Positions 35,499 through 46,853 of a DNA stretch of 64,000 bases are shown here, piece by piece. The notes under the pieces are model-generated. The model worked only from the letters and a program-made list of their open reading frames with translations. It did not search any database and was not told the origin of the DNA. Origin of the DNA: Boesenbergia rotunda (Eukaryota > Streptophyta > Magnoliopsida > Zingiberales > Zingiberaceae); contig JAGFNQ010004735.1 in NCBI GenBank assembly GCA_024364735.1, positions 338,517 to 402,516 on the forward strand. The letters are read 5' to 3'. A program made the translations under genes and the position numbers. The stretch's first letter is position 1. Each line of letters opens with the position of its first letter.

Positions 35499-36699
35499 TG
35501 TCGACAAGCGAAGACCAGTTCTCACACGGATGACTCGGTCTGACCAAGATGACCCGGTCTGCTATTACCTGGGAGGTCGGATTCGGGCTCGGTGGGGACC
35601 CGACCTGGTCACTCGACTCGGACTAAAACAGAGCTCCCAGTGTGGTTGTAAAATGGCAGCGATCCCTTTTTTCGAAGACCAAATAGGGTTTATATAGGGT
35701 CTTCCCACGTGCGAACTGTCACATCTCGTTAAGGATTAGTCAGGGATTAGGCTAATCAATTGGACGTCTTAACGGCGGGGTGAGACTGACACAACCGACT
35801 AACAGTCTGTGATCCTGCTCTTCCTGATCCTAATTAAGGCTAGGCGGCCACGTCAGGTGATGACGGTATCTCTTAACGGAGAGTTCCGACAGAGAGCTCG
35901 GCCTCGATTGCTCGACCTCGGGGGCTCAGCCTCGAGGACTCGGCCTCGAGGGCTCGGCCTCGGGAGCTCAGCCTCGAGGGCTCGGCTCCGAGAGCTTGGC
36001 CTCGAGAGCTCGGCCTCGTGAGCTCGGCCTCGATTGCTCGACCTCGGGGGCTCAGCCTCGAGGGCTCGGCTCCGAGAGCTCGACCTCGAGGGCTCGGCCT
36101 CGTGAGCTCGGCCTCGATTGTTCGACCTTGGGAGCTCGACCTCGGGAGCTCAGCCTCGAGGGCTAGGCCCCGAGAGCTCGGCCCCGAGAGCTCGACCTCG
36201 AGGGCTCGGCCTCATGGGCTCGGTCTCGATTGTTCGACCTCGGGAGCTCAGCCTCGAGGGCTAGGCCCCGAGAGCTCGGCCCCGAGAGCTCGACCTCGAG
36301 GGCTCGACCTCATGAGCTCGGTCTCGATTGTCCGACCTCGGGAGCACAGCCTCGAGGGCTAGGTCCTGAGAGCTCGGTCCCGAGAGCTCGACCTCGAGGG
36401 CTCGGCCTCATGAGCTCGGCCTCGATTGCTCGGCCTCGGGAGCTCAGCCTCGAGGGCTCGGCTCCGAGAGCTCGGCCTCGGGAGCTCGGCCTCGTGAGCT
36501 CGGCCTCGGGAGCTCAGCCTCGAGGGCTTGGCCCCGAGAGTTCGGTCTGAGCTTTGGACCCTGGGTGGACGACCCTGGGTGAGTTTGACTTCGTCCGGAA
36601 CTTCCGCCGGACTCGGCCTCTACTCGCCTCGAGCCGGGTTGAACCGGGTAATCTCCGACCAGGATCCCAACCCTGATAATAAACCGCTCGCTTGGATCA
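35499..36699 (-). repeat. 3' LTR of the Tat element with 14-bp minisatellite
   Basis: On the plus strand it runs TGTCGACAAGCGAAG..CGCTTGGATCA. A minus-strand TATATAA lies near 35690-35696. From about 35895 to 36550 it is a 14-bp minisatellite (CTCGGCCTCGGGAG and variants, about 47 units), which leaves all plus frames open with a 14-residue period; this is not a gene. An insertion-like difference relative to the other LTR lies near 35570-35630. Confidence 0.9.
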
Positions 36700-36718
36700 C
36701 CAGCCTCCCCTCCAAGTC
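36700..36718 (-). other. Polypurine tract of the Tat element
   Basis: Read on the minus strand, GACTTGGAGGGGAGGCTGG lies directly before the 3' LTR, the expected place for plus-strand priming. It fixes the orientation of the element. Confidence 0.7.
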
Positions 36719-37035
36719 TAGTCGAAGGAGGCGCCAAGTCCGACTGACTAGGCTCTCGGCCCGGTCGGCCTGACTCCTTTTTCGCCTTCCTGAGCGTCCC
36801 TCATCTTCCGAGTTAATCTCCCTAGTACCCGACCCCCGTCAAGTTATTCATCAATGCTTGACCACGTGTCAGCTTCCGAACGGGTGCTTCTGGTATCGAG
36901 GCGTCATTGGTGTGGTTTCGCATGGCGCCCGCGAGAAGCTTCGATGCGTGGGAAATTGCGCTGATCGGACGGTAGAGGTCGAAGCCCGCCACTTTCATCC
37001 TCTCCATCCGACGGTTTTCCTGGCTTTGTCTGTGC

Positions 37036-37043
37036 TATAAATA
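37036..37043 (+). promoter_or_regulatory. TATA box of the antisense gene
   Basis: TATAAATA, about 195 bp upstream of the ATG at 37238. The surrounding sequence is GC-rich and not coding. It suggests transcription opposite to the retroelement. Confidence 0.55.
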
Positions 37044-37237
37044 GGCTTGGCCCACTGGATTAACCTTTTTCACCCCCGCTGTCGCTTCTCCTTTCGCTTG
37101 TGTCCGACTTTTGCCGTCCGACCTCCTCGAGTCTTAGCCAACAGTGCTTTAGGCGATCCGTGTTTCACAGCGAGCTCCGACGTTAGGTACTTTTCTCCCC
37201 GCCTAGATTTCTTTTGTTAATTCCCGAGTCCGACCAC

Positions 37238-39669
37238 ATGGCCGGCCCCTCTGCTGTCCCCGGGCCATGGTATACCACTACCCGTTCGACCTTGAGTCTA
37301 AGTTCCTTAGAAACCCTCCGCCTGGAATATCGCGTTCCAGATGATCACCCTTTTATCCTCCCCTCTAGGGATGACCGACCCAATCAAGCCCCCTTGAATT
37401 ACTTTACCGTCTTCAAGGATCACTTCTTAGCCGGCCTGCGATTTCCCCTGCACCCTTTTATCGTGGCGATATGCAGGTATTTCCAAGTGCCTCTTTCTCA
37501 ACTAACCCCGAACTCGATTCGCATTCTGTGTGGCACTGTGATCGTCCTCGAGTCTTTCCGAGTTCCCCTCACTCCTCAGGTCTTCCATCTATTCTACTAT
37601 CTCAAAATGCAAAAGCCAGGCTGTTTCTTTTTCCAAGCCCGGGTGAACACGTCCTTTCTAGATAAAGTTCCCTCCTCTAATAAGGGGTGGAAATCTCACT
37701 TTTTCTACATAAGCACTATCCCGACCGCGTCTTGGCCGACTGCTTGGTTGGAAGAGCTACCGGTCCACCCTGTCGCCCCCAAGAAGTACCGTGCTGACCC
37801 CAGCTTCCAACTGGCCTTCTCTAAGATCGGGGGACGTCGGTTCCATGTCGGGAAGCTACTGAGCGAGGCCGTGCTCTATATTTGCCGGCTGAGTCAAATT
37901 CCAGCGGGGCTGCCCGGCACATATGGTAAGCTCCCCGTTCCACTTAAGGATCTTTTAAGGCTAACTAAAACTTTTTCCGGTTTGCAGCCCAGGCTTTGAT
38001 GGATTCCATCCTTGACGAGGAGCTGGCCCTGGAAGAAGAGGCGATGAATACTCGGGCAACCGAATTACTGGCGGGTCGGAACGTGCCCCCCGTGACCGTG
38101 GCCCCATCCATCGCCCGACCGGCCGGAACGGAGAGTGACTCGGAGCTGGAGATATTAGCCCAGAGCATCGAGGCAGATCTCTCCGAAGCCCGTGCCGAGG
38201 TCGAGGTGCCGACTGGTGCCGCGGGTCGGTCCTCCTCCCGGGTGTCCAAGAAGAAGAAACGTCCTCGGGAGGTCACCTCCACCAGTACTCCTGCTGCTCA
38301 GGCCCAGGCCGAGGCGGCGCCTGATCTACCAGCTCGAGTCCAGCCCAGGTCGGCGCCCGATCCAGCGGCTCCCTTGCCGAGCCGGGTCAGGATACGGCTG
38401 TCCACCTCCCGCTCGATTTCCCCTCATCCAGTAACTTCCACTCCATCCTCCAGCGCTGCCCAACCGGGGGTCATTCTTCCTAGTCCGGGCTTAGCTAGGA
38501 CCAGAGATCCATCTTCCAGCTCGGCCCCCACTCGTTCAGCAACTATCGCTGATCCTGTCAGCGAAGAAATCGCCACTGCTCTCCTATCAATGCAAAACAT
38601 TCCCCGGGTACCAGTCGAAGTGCAGCTTCCCTCTGAAATCACTTTACTTCGGATGGTCGAGCCCCAACCACTTAACCTGCATGGCCATCTATCTGCAGCC
38701 TGGGATAGAGGCCTGCAACTGTCTGAAGGACGCAGTTCTTTCAGTTTAGCTGACAACTTCGCCATGGACATAACCAAGGTACATCCTCCTCTATCTCTTA
38801 TCTTTTTTTATCTATCTCATGGGTTATCTGCTTTGGTGTAGCTGTGGACCACTAGCCAGGCCGTTACTAAGGCCCTGGTCGAGAACACCAGAGGACGCCG
38901 GGCGGCGGAGTACAAGATAGAGGAGTTAGAACATCAACTAGCTCAGCGTGCTCTACCGCCCGGCGCCGAGGGCCAGAGCCGTCTCCTAGCCGAGGTGACC
39001 TCTTTACGCACACAGTTGGTAGAGAGCGACATCCGACTGGAGAGATCACACGAAGTGTTGGCCGCGTCTGCCCGCGAGATAGATCAGCTCGCCACTCAAC
39101 TTGAAGCAGCTGAGGCTTCAAAGAGAACTGCCCTTGCTCGCGATGCTAGGATCCGTTCTGACTTAGCTAGGAAAACCAGCGAGTCCCTGAGTCTACAGCG
39201 ACAGCTGCAGGAGGTACGCACGGCTCATGAGCAGACTCGCTTAGCTTTGCAGAGCAAAGAGACGGAGCTCATTGCCTTGAAGAGGAAAGAGGTCGAACTC
39301 CAGGCTCAGCAAGAAGCCTTCCAAGCTCTAGAAGCTCAACCGTTAAGTACTGAGGCAGGGTCGGCGGCCAAAGATACCCGGCTCAAAGAACTGGACGCCG
39401 AGGTGGCTCGCCTGCAAAAGGAGCTCGCTAACTATAAGGCCGGCGAGTCGGCCCAGATTGAACAAGCTCGAGTTACCTACATTCAATCGGCACCCTTTCT
39501 TTGGCAAGTATACAAGCAGACTGCGGGCATGATCGTGTACGGAGTAAAGGGCGCGATACAACAACTCACGGAGGCCGGCCACCTTCCTGCCGACCTGTCT
39601 CCCAACGTGGTGAAGCCCACTTTGATCAAGGCCTCGATTCCCGAAAATGCTTTTCCGAAATTCACTTAG
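37238..39669 (+). CDS. Antisense spliced ORF of the Tat element (gypsy-type transposon domain)
   Basis: Three exons, 37238-37925, 37988-38778 and 38842-39669, with GT..AG introns of 62 and 63 bp in matching phase, encode 768 residues without a stop. The N-terminal 230 residues resemble the plant 'putative gypsy type transposon' domain (PF04195 type): FTVFKDHFLAGLRFPLHPFI, a hydrophobic middle and WLEELPVHP. The centre is Pro/Ser/Ala-rich with a basic KKKKRPRE cluster, a possible nuclear signal. The C-terminal third is a long heptad coiled coil followed by a short globular tail. Function is unknown. The gene lies between integrase and the 3' LTR, opposite to gag-pol. Extra antisense ORFs are known in Tat elements. 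Unlike gag-pol this copy is intact. The start could also be further upstream in a 5' intron-containing leader. Confidence 0.8.
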
Positions 39670-40475
39670 CCCAAAGGGCCCGACCTCTCTCTGCCCGAGA
39701 TATTTGCTCAGTTCACTTTTGCCCCACCTAAAGTTTTGTAATGATGTTTGATTTCCTGACTCGGCCTCCAAGGCCCAGTTTTGTCACGGCCTTAGGACTT
39801 AATTCATTTCCGCAGATCTTTCTTTTTCTTTATTTCGTTTAGCCGTTTACAACGTACAAGATTTTTGCTAAGAGTTTACTTATCCGAGGCGTTCGCCCCA
39901 TTCGTCGAAGGTCGGCCTTATTAGTCGTTCATCCAAATTTCACGAAGCATGGGTCACTCTGGATACTTAAACCATTATCGTAAAGCAGACTCCCTCAGGT
40001 CGGGTATGGAGTTTTCGCTAAGTGTCACATGCTAGAGATATCCGCACTGTCGGATGTTCGACTAAGCTGACATCTGAGCTCAGAGATACCATGAGGTCAG
40101 GACGGCACCCTAACTCGAGGGTGTTGTTAGGTCGGGTTGATGTTCCGGCCCGGCAATGTTGCTTAATTAGATCGGTGCCCTATTTATGACACGCGAAATT
40201 CTCGTCAAGCGTTATTTATTCAACTTGTTTAGCTCATTCTGTGGAGGCTGGCGTTTAGGCCTTGCGACGAGCTCGCGCTTATTGTCAATTACCCGGGATG
40301 TTCATTCTGGTCTACTAAGTTTGATCTTTTTGGCCCACTCGAAAATTTGGCTAAGTGTTAGGCGCTCGGGCGATTCGTGTTATTAGTCTTCCGACCTGGC
40401 CTTTCTCCAGACCTGAGATTGTGGCTTGGTCTGGTCGACATCCTGACTCAGCAATGAAGGTCGGTCGGGCGCATG

Positions 40476-40708
40476 ACCCGACTTGGTGATTTTGCTCGGT
40501 CGGGTGGATACCCTGACTCGGCGATCTTGCTCAGTCAGGTCGGCACCCTGACTCGGAGATTTTGCTCGGTCGGGTCGGCACCCTGATTCGGTGATTCTGC
40601 TTGGTCAGGTCGGCACCCTGACTCGGAGATTTTGCTCGGTCGGGTCTGCATCCTGACTCGGCGATTTTGCTCGGTCGGGTTGGCACCCTGACTCGGCGAT
40701 TTTGCTCT
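40476..40708. repeat. 35-bp tandem array inside the Tat element
   Basis: CCCTGACT-type starts at 40511, 40546, 40581, 40616, 40651 and 40686: exact 35-bp spacing, six to seven units of the form CCTGACTCGGCGATTTTGCT followed by CGGTCGGGTCGGCAC. Non-coding spacer between integrase and the antisense gene. Confidence 0.9.
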
Positions 40709-40867
40709 GCTTTCGGCGAGTTAACCTTTATCATCGAGGTCGAGTTAGCTTGTATTCGCTGGTTCGATTAGTTCAGTCTTACCGAGTTGACCTAATATCC
40801 TTTTTGTCTTTCAGAACGTGGGGAGCCACGCCCTGGCAGTGAAGATCACAAAAATGTGTTAATTTAT

Positions 40868-41592
40868 ACGTCTTTCGAGCAAGAGTCTGGACACCGTTCG
40901 GCTTACCCTGACCGAACGTGGATCGCCACGCCCGACCGGGCCCGACTGAACGTGGAACGCCACGCTTGGTCGGCGCCGAGTCCGGTGGGTGCGTGAGAGC
41001 AAGCTCACTTATAACTTGCCTTAGCAAGAGTCTGGACACCGTCCGACTTACCCTGACCGAACGTGGATCGCCACGCCCGACCGGGCCCGAATGAACGTGG
41101 AACGCCACGCCCGGTCGGCGCCGAGTCCGGTGGGTGCGTGAGAGCAAGCCCACTTATAACTTGCCTTAGCAAGAGTCTGGACACCGTCGACTTACCCTGA
41201 CCGAACGTGGATCGCCACGCCCGACCGGGCCCGACCGAACGTGGAACGCACGCCCGGTCGGCGCCGAGTTCGGTGGGTGCGTGAGAGCAAACCCACTTAT
41301 AACTTGCCTTAGCAAGAGTCTGGACACCGTCCGACTTACCCTGACCGAACGTGGATCGCCACGCCCGACCCGAACGTGGAACGCCACGCCCGGTCGGCGC
41401 CGAGTCCAGTGGGTGCGTGAGAGCAAGCCCACTTATAACTTGCCTTAGCAAGAGTCTGGACACCGTCCGACTTACCCTGACTGAACGTGGATCGCCACGC
41501 CCGACCGGGCCCGACCGAACGTGGAACGCTATGCCCGGTCGGCGCCGAGTTCGGTGGGTGTGTGAGATAGAGCTCACTTATAACTTGCTGGG
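40868..41592. repeat. Tandem array of about 145 bp inside the Tat element
   Basis: GAGTCTGG recurs at 40883, 41028, 41173, 41316 and 41452 (intervals 145, 145, 143 and 136). Each unit has paired GAACGTGGATCGCCACGCCC and GAACGTGGAACGCCACGCCC blocks and ends CACTTATAACTTGC. Minus-strand open frames across it are artefacts. It lies directly downstream of integrase in element sense. Confidence 0.93.
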
Positions 41593-41652
41593 ATGGTTTC
41601 CGGGGAGGGTCGTAGTTTCTGTCATCATTTTTTCTGAGTACAGTTACAAGAA

Positions 41653-44600
41653 TCATTCTTCTCCGCTCTCCTCACGGTACAACCTTAAATGCACTGCACT
41701 CCAAGGTCTACCGAGCCACTTTCCTCGAGCATCTTGCAGATAGTAGGTTCCCGATCCCAGCGCCTCGACCACCAGGAACGGACCACTCCAAGGAGGCTCT
41801 AGCTTGCCTACTTCTCCAACGGGCTTGACTCTTTTCCATACCTTGTCCCCCACTTGGAAGTGTCGAGGTATGACCTTCTGGTTGTATCGGTTCCTCATCC
41901 TCTGCTGGTAAGCAGCCAGGCGGACAATAGCCTTAGCTCGAACCTCCTCAATCAGATCTAGCTCAGCTCGTCTCTTCTCCGCATTGTCTTCCCCATACAA
42001 ATATCTTCTACCAGACTCACAGTCGACCTCCATGGGGACTACTGCTTCACTGCCATAGACCAACTGGAAGGGGGTGCACCCTGACCCCTCTTTGGGTGTG
42101 GTGCGAAGGGCCCATAGGACCCCAGGTAACTTGTCTACCCAGGATCCGCCGACCTGATCCAGCTTAACTTTGAGCCCTTTCAGAATCTCTCTATTGGCTA
42201 CTTCGGCCTGACCATTACTTTGGGGGTATGTCACGGAAGTGAAGGCCTGCTTGATCCCAAACTCCTTGCACCAATTTTTGATTATCCGACCCTGAAACTG
42301 CCGGCCATTGTCTGATACCAACTTATGAGGTATGCCATACCGGCACAGGATGTTCTGCCAAAGGAATTTTTTCACCGCTTGTTCGGTGATCCGGGCCAGG
42401 GCTTCTGCTTCGACCCACTTGGAGAAGTAATCTACCGCCACTAACAGGAATTTCTTCTGACCTGCGGCGCTGGGGAAGGGTCCTACTATATCCATGCCCC
42501 ATTGGTCAAAGGGACACGATACAATGGACGTTCACAACATCTCAACAGGTCGGTGCGATAGATTCTGATACTTCTGACAAGAAAGGCAAGAAAGAGCCAC
42601 CTTATCTGCATCCTTCTGGAGGGTCGACAAAAAATAGCCGGCCAACAGGACCTTTCGGTCAATGGACCGACCTCCTGAATGATTTCCGCAGCACCCCAAA
42701 TGCACTTCTTTGAGCACGTAGTCTGCATCTTCCTTTCCGAGACATCTGAGCAGTGGTCGGGAAAAAGCCCGCTTGTATAATGCATCCCCTATCAGAGTGA
42801 ACCGGGCCGCCCTTATCTTCAATATCCGGGCCTGCTCGGGGCTGTCTGGAAGAGTTCCTTCTTTCAGGTATGTGATGAATGGGGCTCTCCAGTCCCCCTC
42901 TATCTCCATTTCTGCTTCCCTCTCAACCTGGGCCACCAACATGACCTGCGGCGAAGGCTTGGGGAAGACCCACAGACGGACAGAGCTAGCCAGCCGGGCT
43001 AACTCATCCGCCTTGGCATTGTCCCCTCGGGGGATCTGCGTAATCTGAACTTCTTGAAATTCTGCTTGTAACTGTTGATATGCCTCTACGTAAGCCTGTA
43101 GCTTCTCGTCATTCACTTCGAATCGCCCGGCCACCTGTTGAGTCACTAATTGAGAATCAGAATGCAGGATGACCCGAGTGGCCCCGACCTATCTGGCTGC
43201 TTGGAGGCCTGCTAAGAGGGCTTTGTATTCTGCTTGATTATTGGTAGCTTGATACTCTAGGCGCACGGCCAGATGGATGGGGTCTCCCTTAGGAGCCATC
43301 AATAAGATTCCAACGACACTCCCTGCCCGGGTGGCTGACCCGTCCACATATATTTTCCAGACCTCCTCCTCTTCCTCTGTGTGAAGCTCGCTTAAGAAAT
43401 CTGCTAAAGCCTGAGCTTTGATCGCAGTTCTGGGATGATACTGAATGTCATATTCGCTCAGTTCGGTTGTCCATTTGATCATCCGACCTGAGACTTCAGG
43501 GTTGATCAGGACCTTCCCGAGTGTGCTATTGGTCAGCACTCGGATAGGATGAGCCAGGAAGTAGGGTCGCAGTCGCCGAGCCATCAACACAAGGACATAA
43601 GCTAATTTCTCGAGTGTAGTATACCTACACTCGGCCTCTTTAAATAAGTGCCCAAAGAAGTAGACCGGTTGTTGCTCGGCCTCTTTCTGGGTTACAAGTA
43701 CAGCGCTCGCAGCCTCCTCAGTAGCAAATAAATAAACGTACAGCGGTTCTCCTTTGTCGGGTTTGGCTAACACCGGCAGGCTGACCAAGTAAGTCTTCAA
43801 TTCTTCGAAGGCCTGGTCACATTCAGCATCCCATTGGAACATGGCGGCCTTACGCAGAATCTTGAAGAATGGCAGGCTTCTATCCGCCGATCGGGAGATG
43901 AATCGGGACAAAGCAGTGATCCTTCCCGTCAAGCGCTGGACCTCCTTCAGGTTTCGGGGAGGAGGCATATCTAGCAGAGCCTTCACTTTACCCGGGTTGG
44001 CTTCTATTCCCCGCTCGGTCAGGTGTAGCCGAGGAATTTACCACTCTTAGCTCCGAACAAGCATTTGGCTGGGTTCAACTTGAGTCCATACCTCCTGAGT
44101 GTGCAGCAAGTCTCTTGCACGTCTGCTATTAGGTCGGCAGCTCGGAGCGACTTGATGAGGATATCGTCCACATACACTTCTACATTCTTCCCGAGCTGCT
44201 CCTTGAAAACCTTATTCATCAACCTCTGATAGGTCGCCCCAGCATTTTTGAGTCGAAGGGCATAACAGTGTAGCAATAGGTACCCTCCGCCGTGACGAAG
44301 CTGACCTTCTCTTGGTCATCCGGGCATAACGGGACTTGGTGGTACCCTTGGTAGGCGTCCAGCATGCAGATAAGCTCGCTTCCCGCGGTGGAGTCTACCT
44401 TCTGATCTATTCGAGGAAGCGGGTAACAATCCTTTGGGCAGGCTTTGTTCAGATCCCTGAAGTCAATGCAGATCCTCCACTTGTCGCCCGGCTTGGAGAC
44501 TAGTACCACATTGGCCAGCCAGGCAGGAAATTGCACCTCTCGAATGTGTCCTGCTTTCAGCAACCTTTCCACCTCAGCCTGGATGATCTGGTTATGCTCG

Positions 44601-45300
44601 GGGCTAAAATCTCTCTTTTTTTGCTTCACAGGTCGGGCGTCCGGGTACACGTGCAACCTGTGTTCCATGATCTCGGGCCTGACCCCCTTCAGATCTTGTT
44701 GAGACCAGGCAAATACATCTTGGTTGCGAGTCAGGCATTCTATCAGTTGTTGCCGCAGGTCGAGCGGCAGCCCTGGAGCTATTCTCACCTTGGTCTTCTC
44801 TTGGTCCGGCAAGAGCTGGACCTCTTCCTTTTCCTCTATCATCTCAGCCCAGGGAGAAGGCAGAGAGGTCTGTACCATGTTACAGTTGGCCGACGCAGCT
44901 CGGAAGGCCTTGCTCACTTCTACTCGGACATCATTTACGTAGCACCGGCGAGCGACCTTCTGATCTCCTCTGGCTTCCTCGACCTGATCTCCTACCGGGA
45001 ATTTAACTTTCAGATAGAAAGTGGACATCACCGCCCGGAATTCATTTAGGGCCGGTCGACCCAGTATGGCGTTATAGGCTGAAGGGGCGTCTACTATCAG
45101 GAAGGTAGACCACCTGGTCCTTCTTAAAGGTTCCTCGCCGAGTGATATGGCAAGCTTGATCTGCCCCAGCGGTTGGACCTCATTCCCTGTGAATCCAAAT
45201 AAGGGTGTGGCCACGGGCTGCATCTCAGTCATTTCGATCTGTAATTGCTCAAATGCCTTCAAATATAAGATATTCACTGAGCTGCCTGAATCCACTATGG
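41653..45300 (-). pseudogene. Tat element pol (protease, RT, RNase H, aRNH, integrase)
   Basis: Polyprotein order on the minus strand: protease with intact DSGSS (about 45294), reverse transcriptase (DKWRICIDFRDLNKACPKD; YVDD at 44174-44163), RNase H region (43986-43400), a second archaeal-like RNase H (KIYVDGSATRAGSVVG near 43350), integrase zinc domain (about 42720-42540), integrase core with the D,D,E residues (MDIVGPF, VSDNGRQF, NGQAEVANREIL) and a C-terminal domain ending at 41653. Breaks: frameshifts near 44270 and 44020, and in-frame stops at 43191-43189 and 42534-42532. The element cannot make a full polyprotein. Confidence 0.93.
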
Positions 45301-45736
45301 TACGATGGATTTGATAGTTGGCTATGACCGCCGTGATGACCAGGGCATCATCATGCGGTACTTCTATTCCTTGTAGGTCGGCGGGACCGAAGTTAATCTA
45401 TGGTCCCTAAGCTTGGGCAGAACTGTAGCCCACTTGATAAATGTCCAGGCGTCGGGCCTGCGACTTCCGAGCTCTGTTGGAATCTCCATAGGTGGGCCCG
45501 CCTGAGATGACGTTGATGGACACGTGCACAGAGTTTTACTGATTGGCCTGTTCCTCGCTGGCGTTCTCCAACTCGGGCGAGCCTGGAGTCGGGAATAGCC
45601 GTCTGGCTACAGGGGCGGCTGGTCGCTCACGAGGCTCGGGCTGGTTAGGTGATGCTCTTCCTCGGCCCCGACCACTTCCCTGATGAGCCCCTCTCGGGCT
45701 ACCTCGACCTGCGTGGCCCCGACCTCTGCCGGCTTA

Positions 45737-46804
45737 CTAGCAGTCCTGAAGATCGTGTGTATGGCTGTTATGGAAGGAACAATAGGGCTGCCACCTGGAC
45801 GGGAGACAGCCCTGGGCTACTTGCTGAACTACTCTTCTCTCGACTCCTGGTCGGTGTCCCATAGCTCTGGGGCTCCTGAGGGGTCCTCCCGGAGGCATAC
45901 TTCTTTGATGCTGCTGAGGGCTATCGGATGTAGGCCTGACCTCTGGCCTTCTGGCGGCTTGCGCTTCTTCGACGTCCACATATTTGCTAGCTTTCCCCAG
46001 AAGGCTTTCAAAGTCCTTCGGGGGTTTGCGGATCAAAGATCTGAAGAACTCTCCCTCTTGCAAGCCCTATGCGAAGGCACTGACTAACACCTCGGATGTG
46101 GCAGTGGGGACGTCTAGCGCGACTTGATTAAACCTCCTGATGTAGGCTTTTAAGGACTCTTTGGAGCCCTGCTTCATGGTGAACAGGTTTAAGCTAGTCT
46201 TGTGATGTCTCCTACTACTAGCAAAATGTTGCAGAAACAGTTTCTTGAAGTCAGAGAAGTCTTTTATCGATCCTTCCGGGAGCCTGTCAAACCATCGCTG
46301 AGCTGGTCCCGCTAAAGTGGTCAGGAAGGCTCGGCACCTAATACCATCTGGGTACTGATGTAGCATCGAGGCATTTTCAAACTTCTTTAGGTGTTCTTCT
46401 GGATCAGTAGCCCCTCCGTATTCAGCAACGGACGGGGGTCTGAAGTGCTTGGGCAGTGGCTCATTCAAGACTTGGCTAGAGAAAGGGCATCCTGTGCGCT
46501 CAGTCGGGAACGGCACAAGGGGAGCCTTCCCTTTGCTAGCTCTGGTATGGCTAGATGTAGCTTCATGTGGATCCGATTGTCCTGCTCCCTCGGCCGGGCC
46601 GAATAGCGCCCGGTGAAAGTGAGGAATCTCATCTTGTCGAACCCCTCCTTCGGTGCCCACCCGAGCAGTTTGCTCGGCCGGGCCCGGCTGAGCGGATCGA
46701 GCGGCCGCTTGCTGTGCCTCCGCCAATTTCCTGGCTCTAGCTTCTATTAGCAGATCCAAGTCTTCCTGTGAAAGAGTAACGGTCACCCTCTTGGATTCAC
46801 TCAT
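45737..46804 (-). pseudogene. Tat element gag
   Basis: Starts at the ATG at 46804 (MSESKRVTVTLSQEDLDLLI), 40-50 bp inside the 5' LTR. It includes the retrotransposon gag domain (CRAFLTTLAGPAQRWFDRLP) and a Cys/His knuckle remnant (CSFHNSHTHDLQDC). An in-frame stop at 46069-46067 breaks it; the frame then continues to 45737. Confidence 0.9.
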
Positions 46805-46834
46805 CTTCGGCTTTCGATCAGGCAAATTCTCACA

Positions 46835-46843
46835 GACGCGCCA
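46835..46843 (-). other. Primer-binding-site-like leader of the Tat element
   Basis: Minus-strand TTTGGCGCGTCTGTGAG, about 10 bp inside the 5' LTR, matches the TTGGCGCCGTCTGTGG leader common in plant Gypsy elements except for small changes. Confidence 0.6.
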
Positions 46844-46853
46844 AATTTGATCC

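Noticed and set aside
35809..36550. Long Ser-Ala-Arg-Pro repeat proteins on the plus strand (also 47131-47654)
   Set aside because: Produced by the 14-bp minisatellite in the LTRs, open in every plus frame.
40779..41577. Minus-strand 190-residue frame with repeated SRTHRTRRRPGVAFHV-type units
   Set aside because: An artefact of the 145-bp tandem array.
44445..45049. Plus-strand frames opposite Tat pol
   Set aside because: Antisense of the protease/RT coding sequence.
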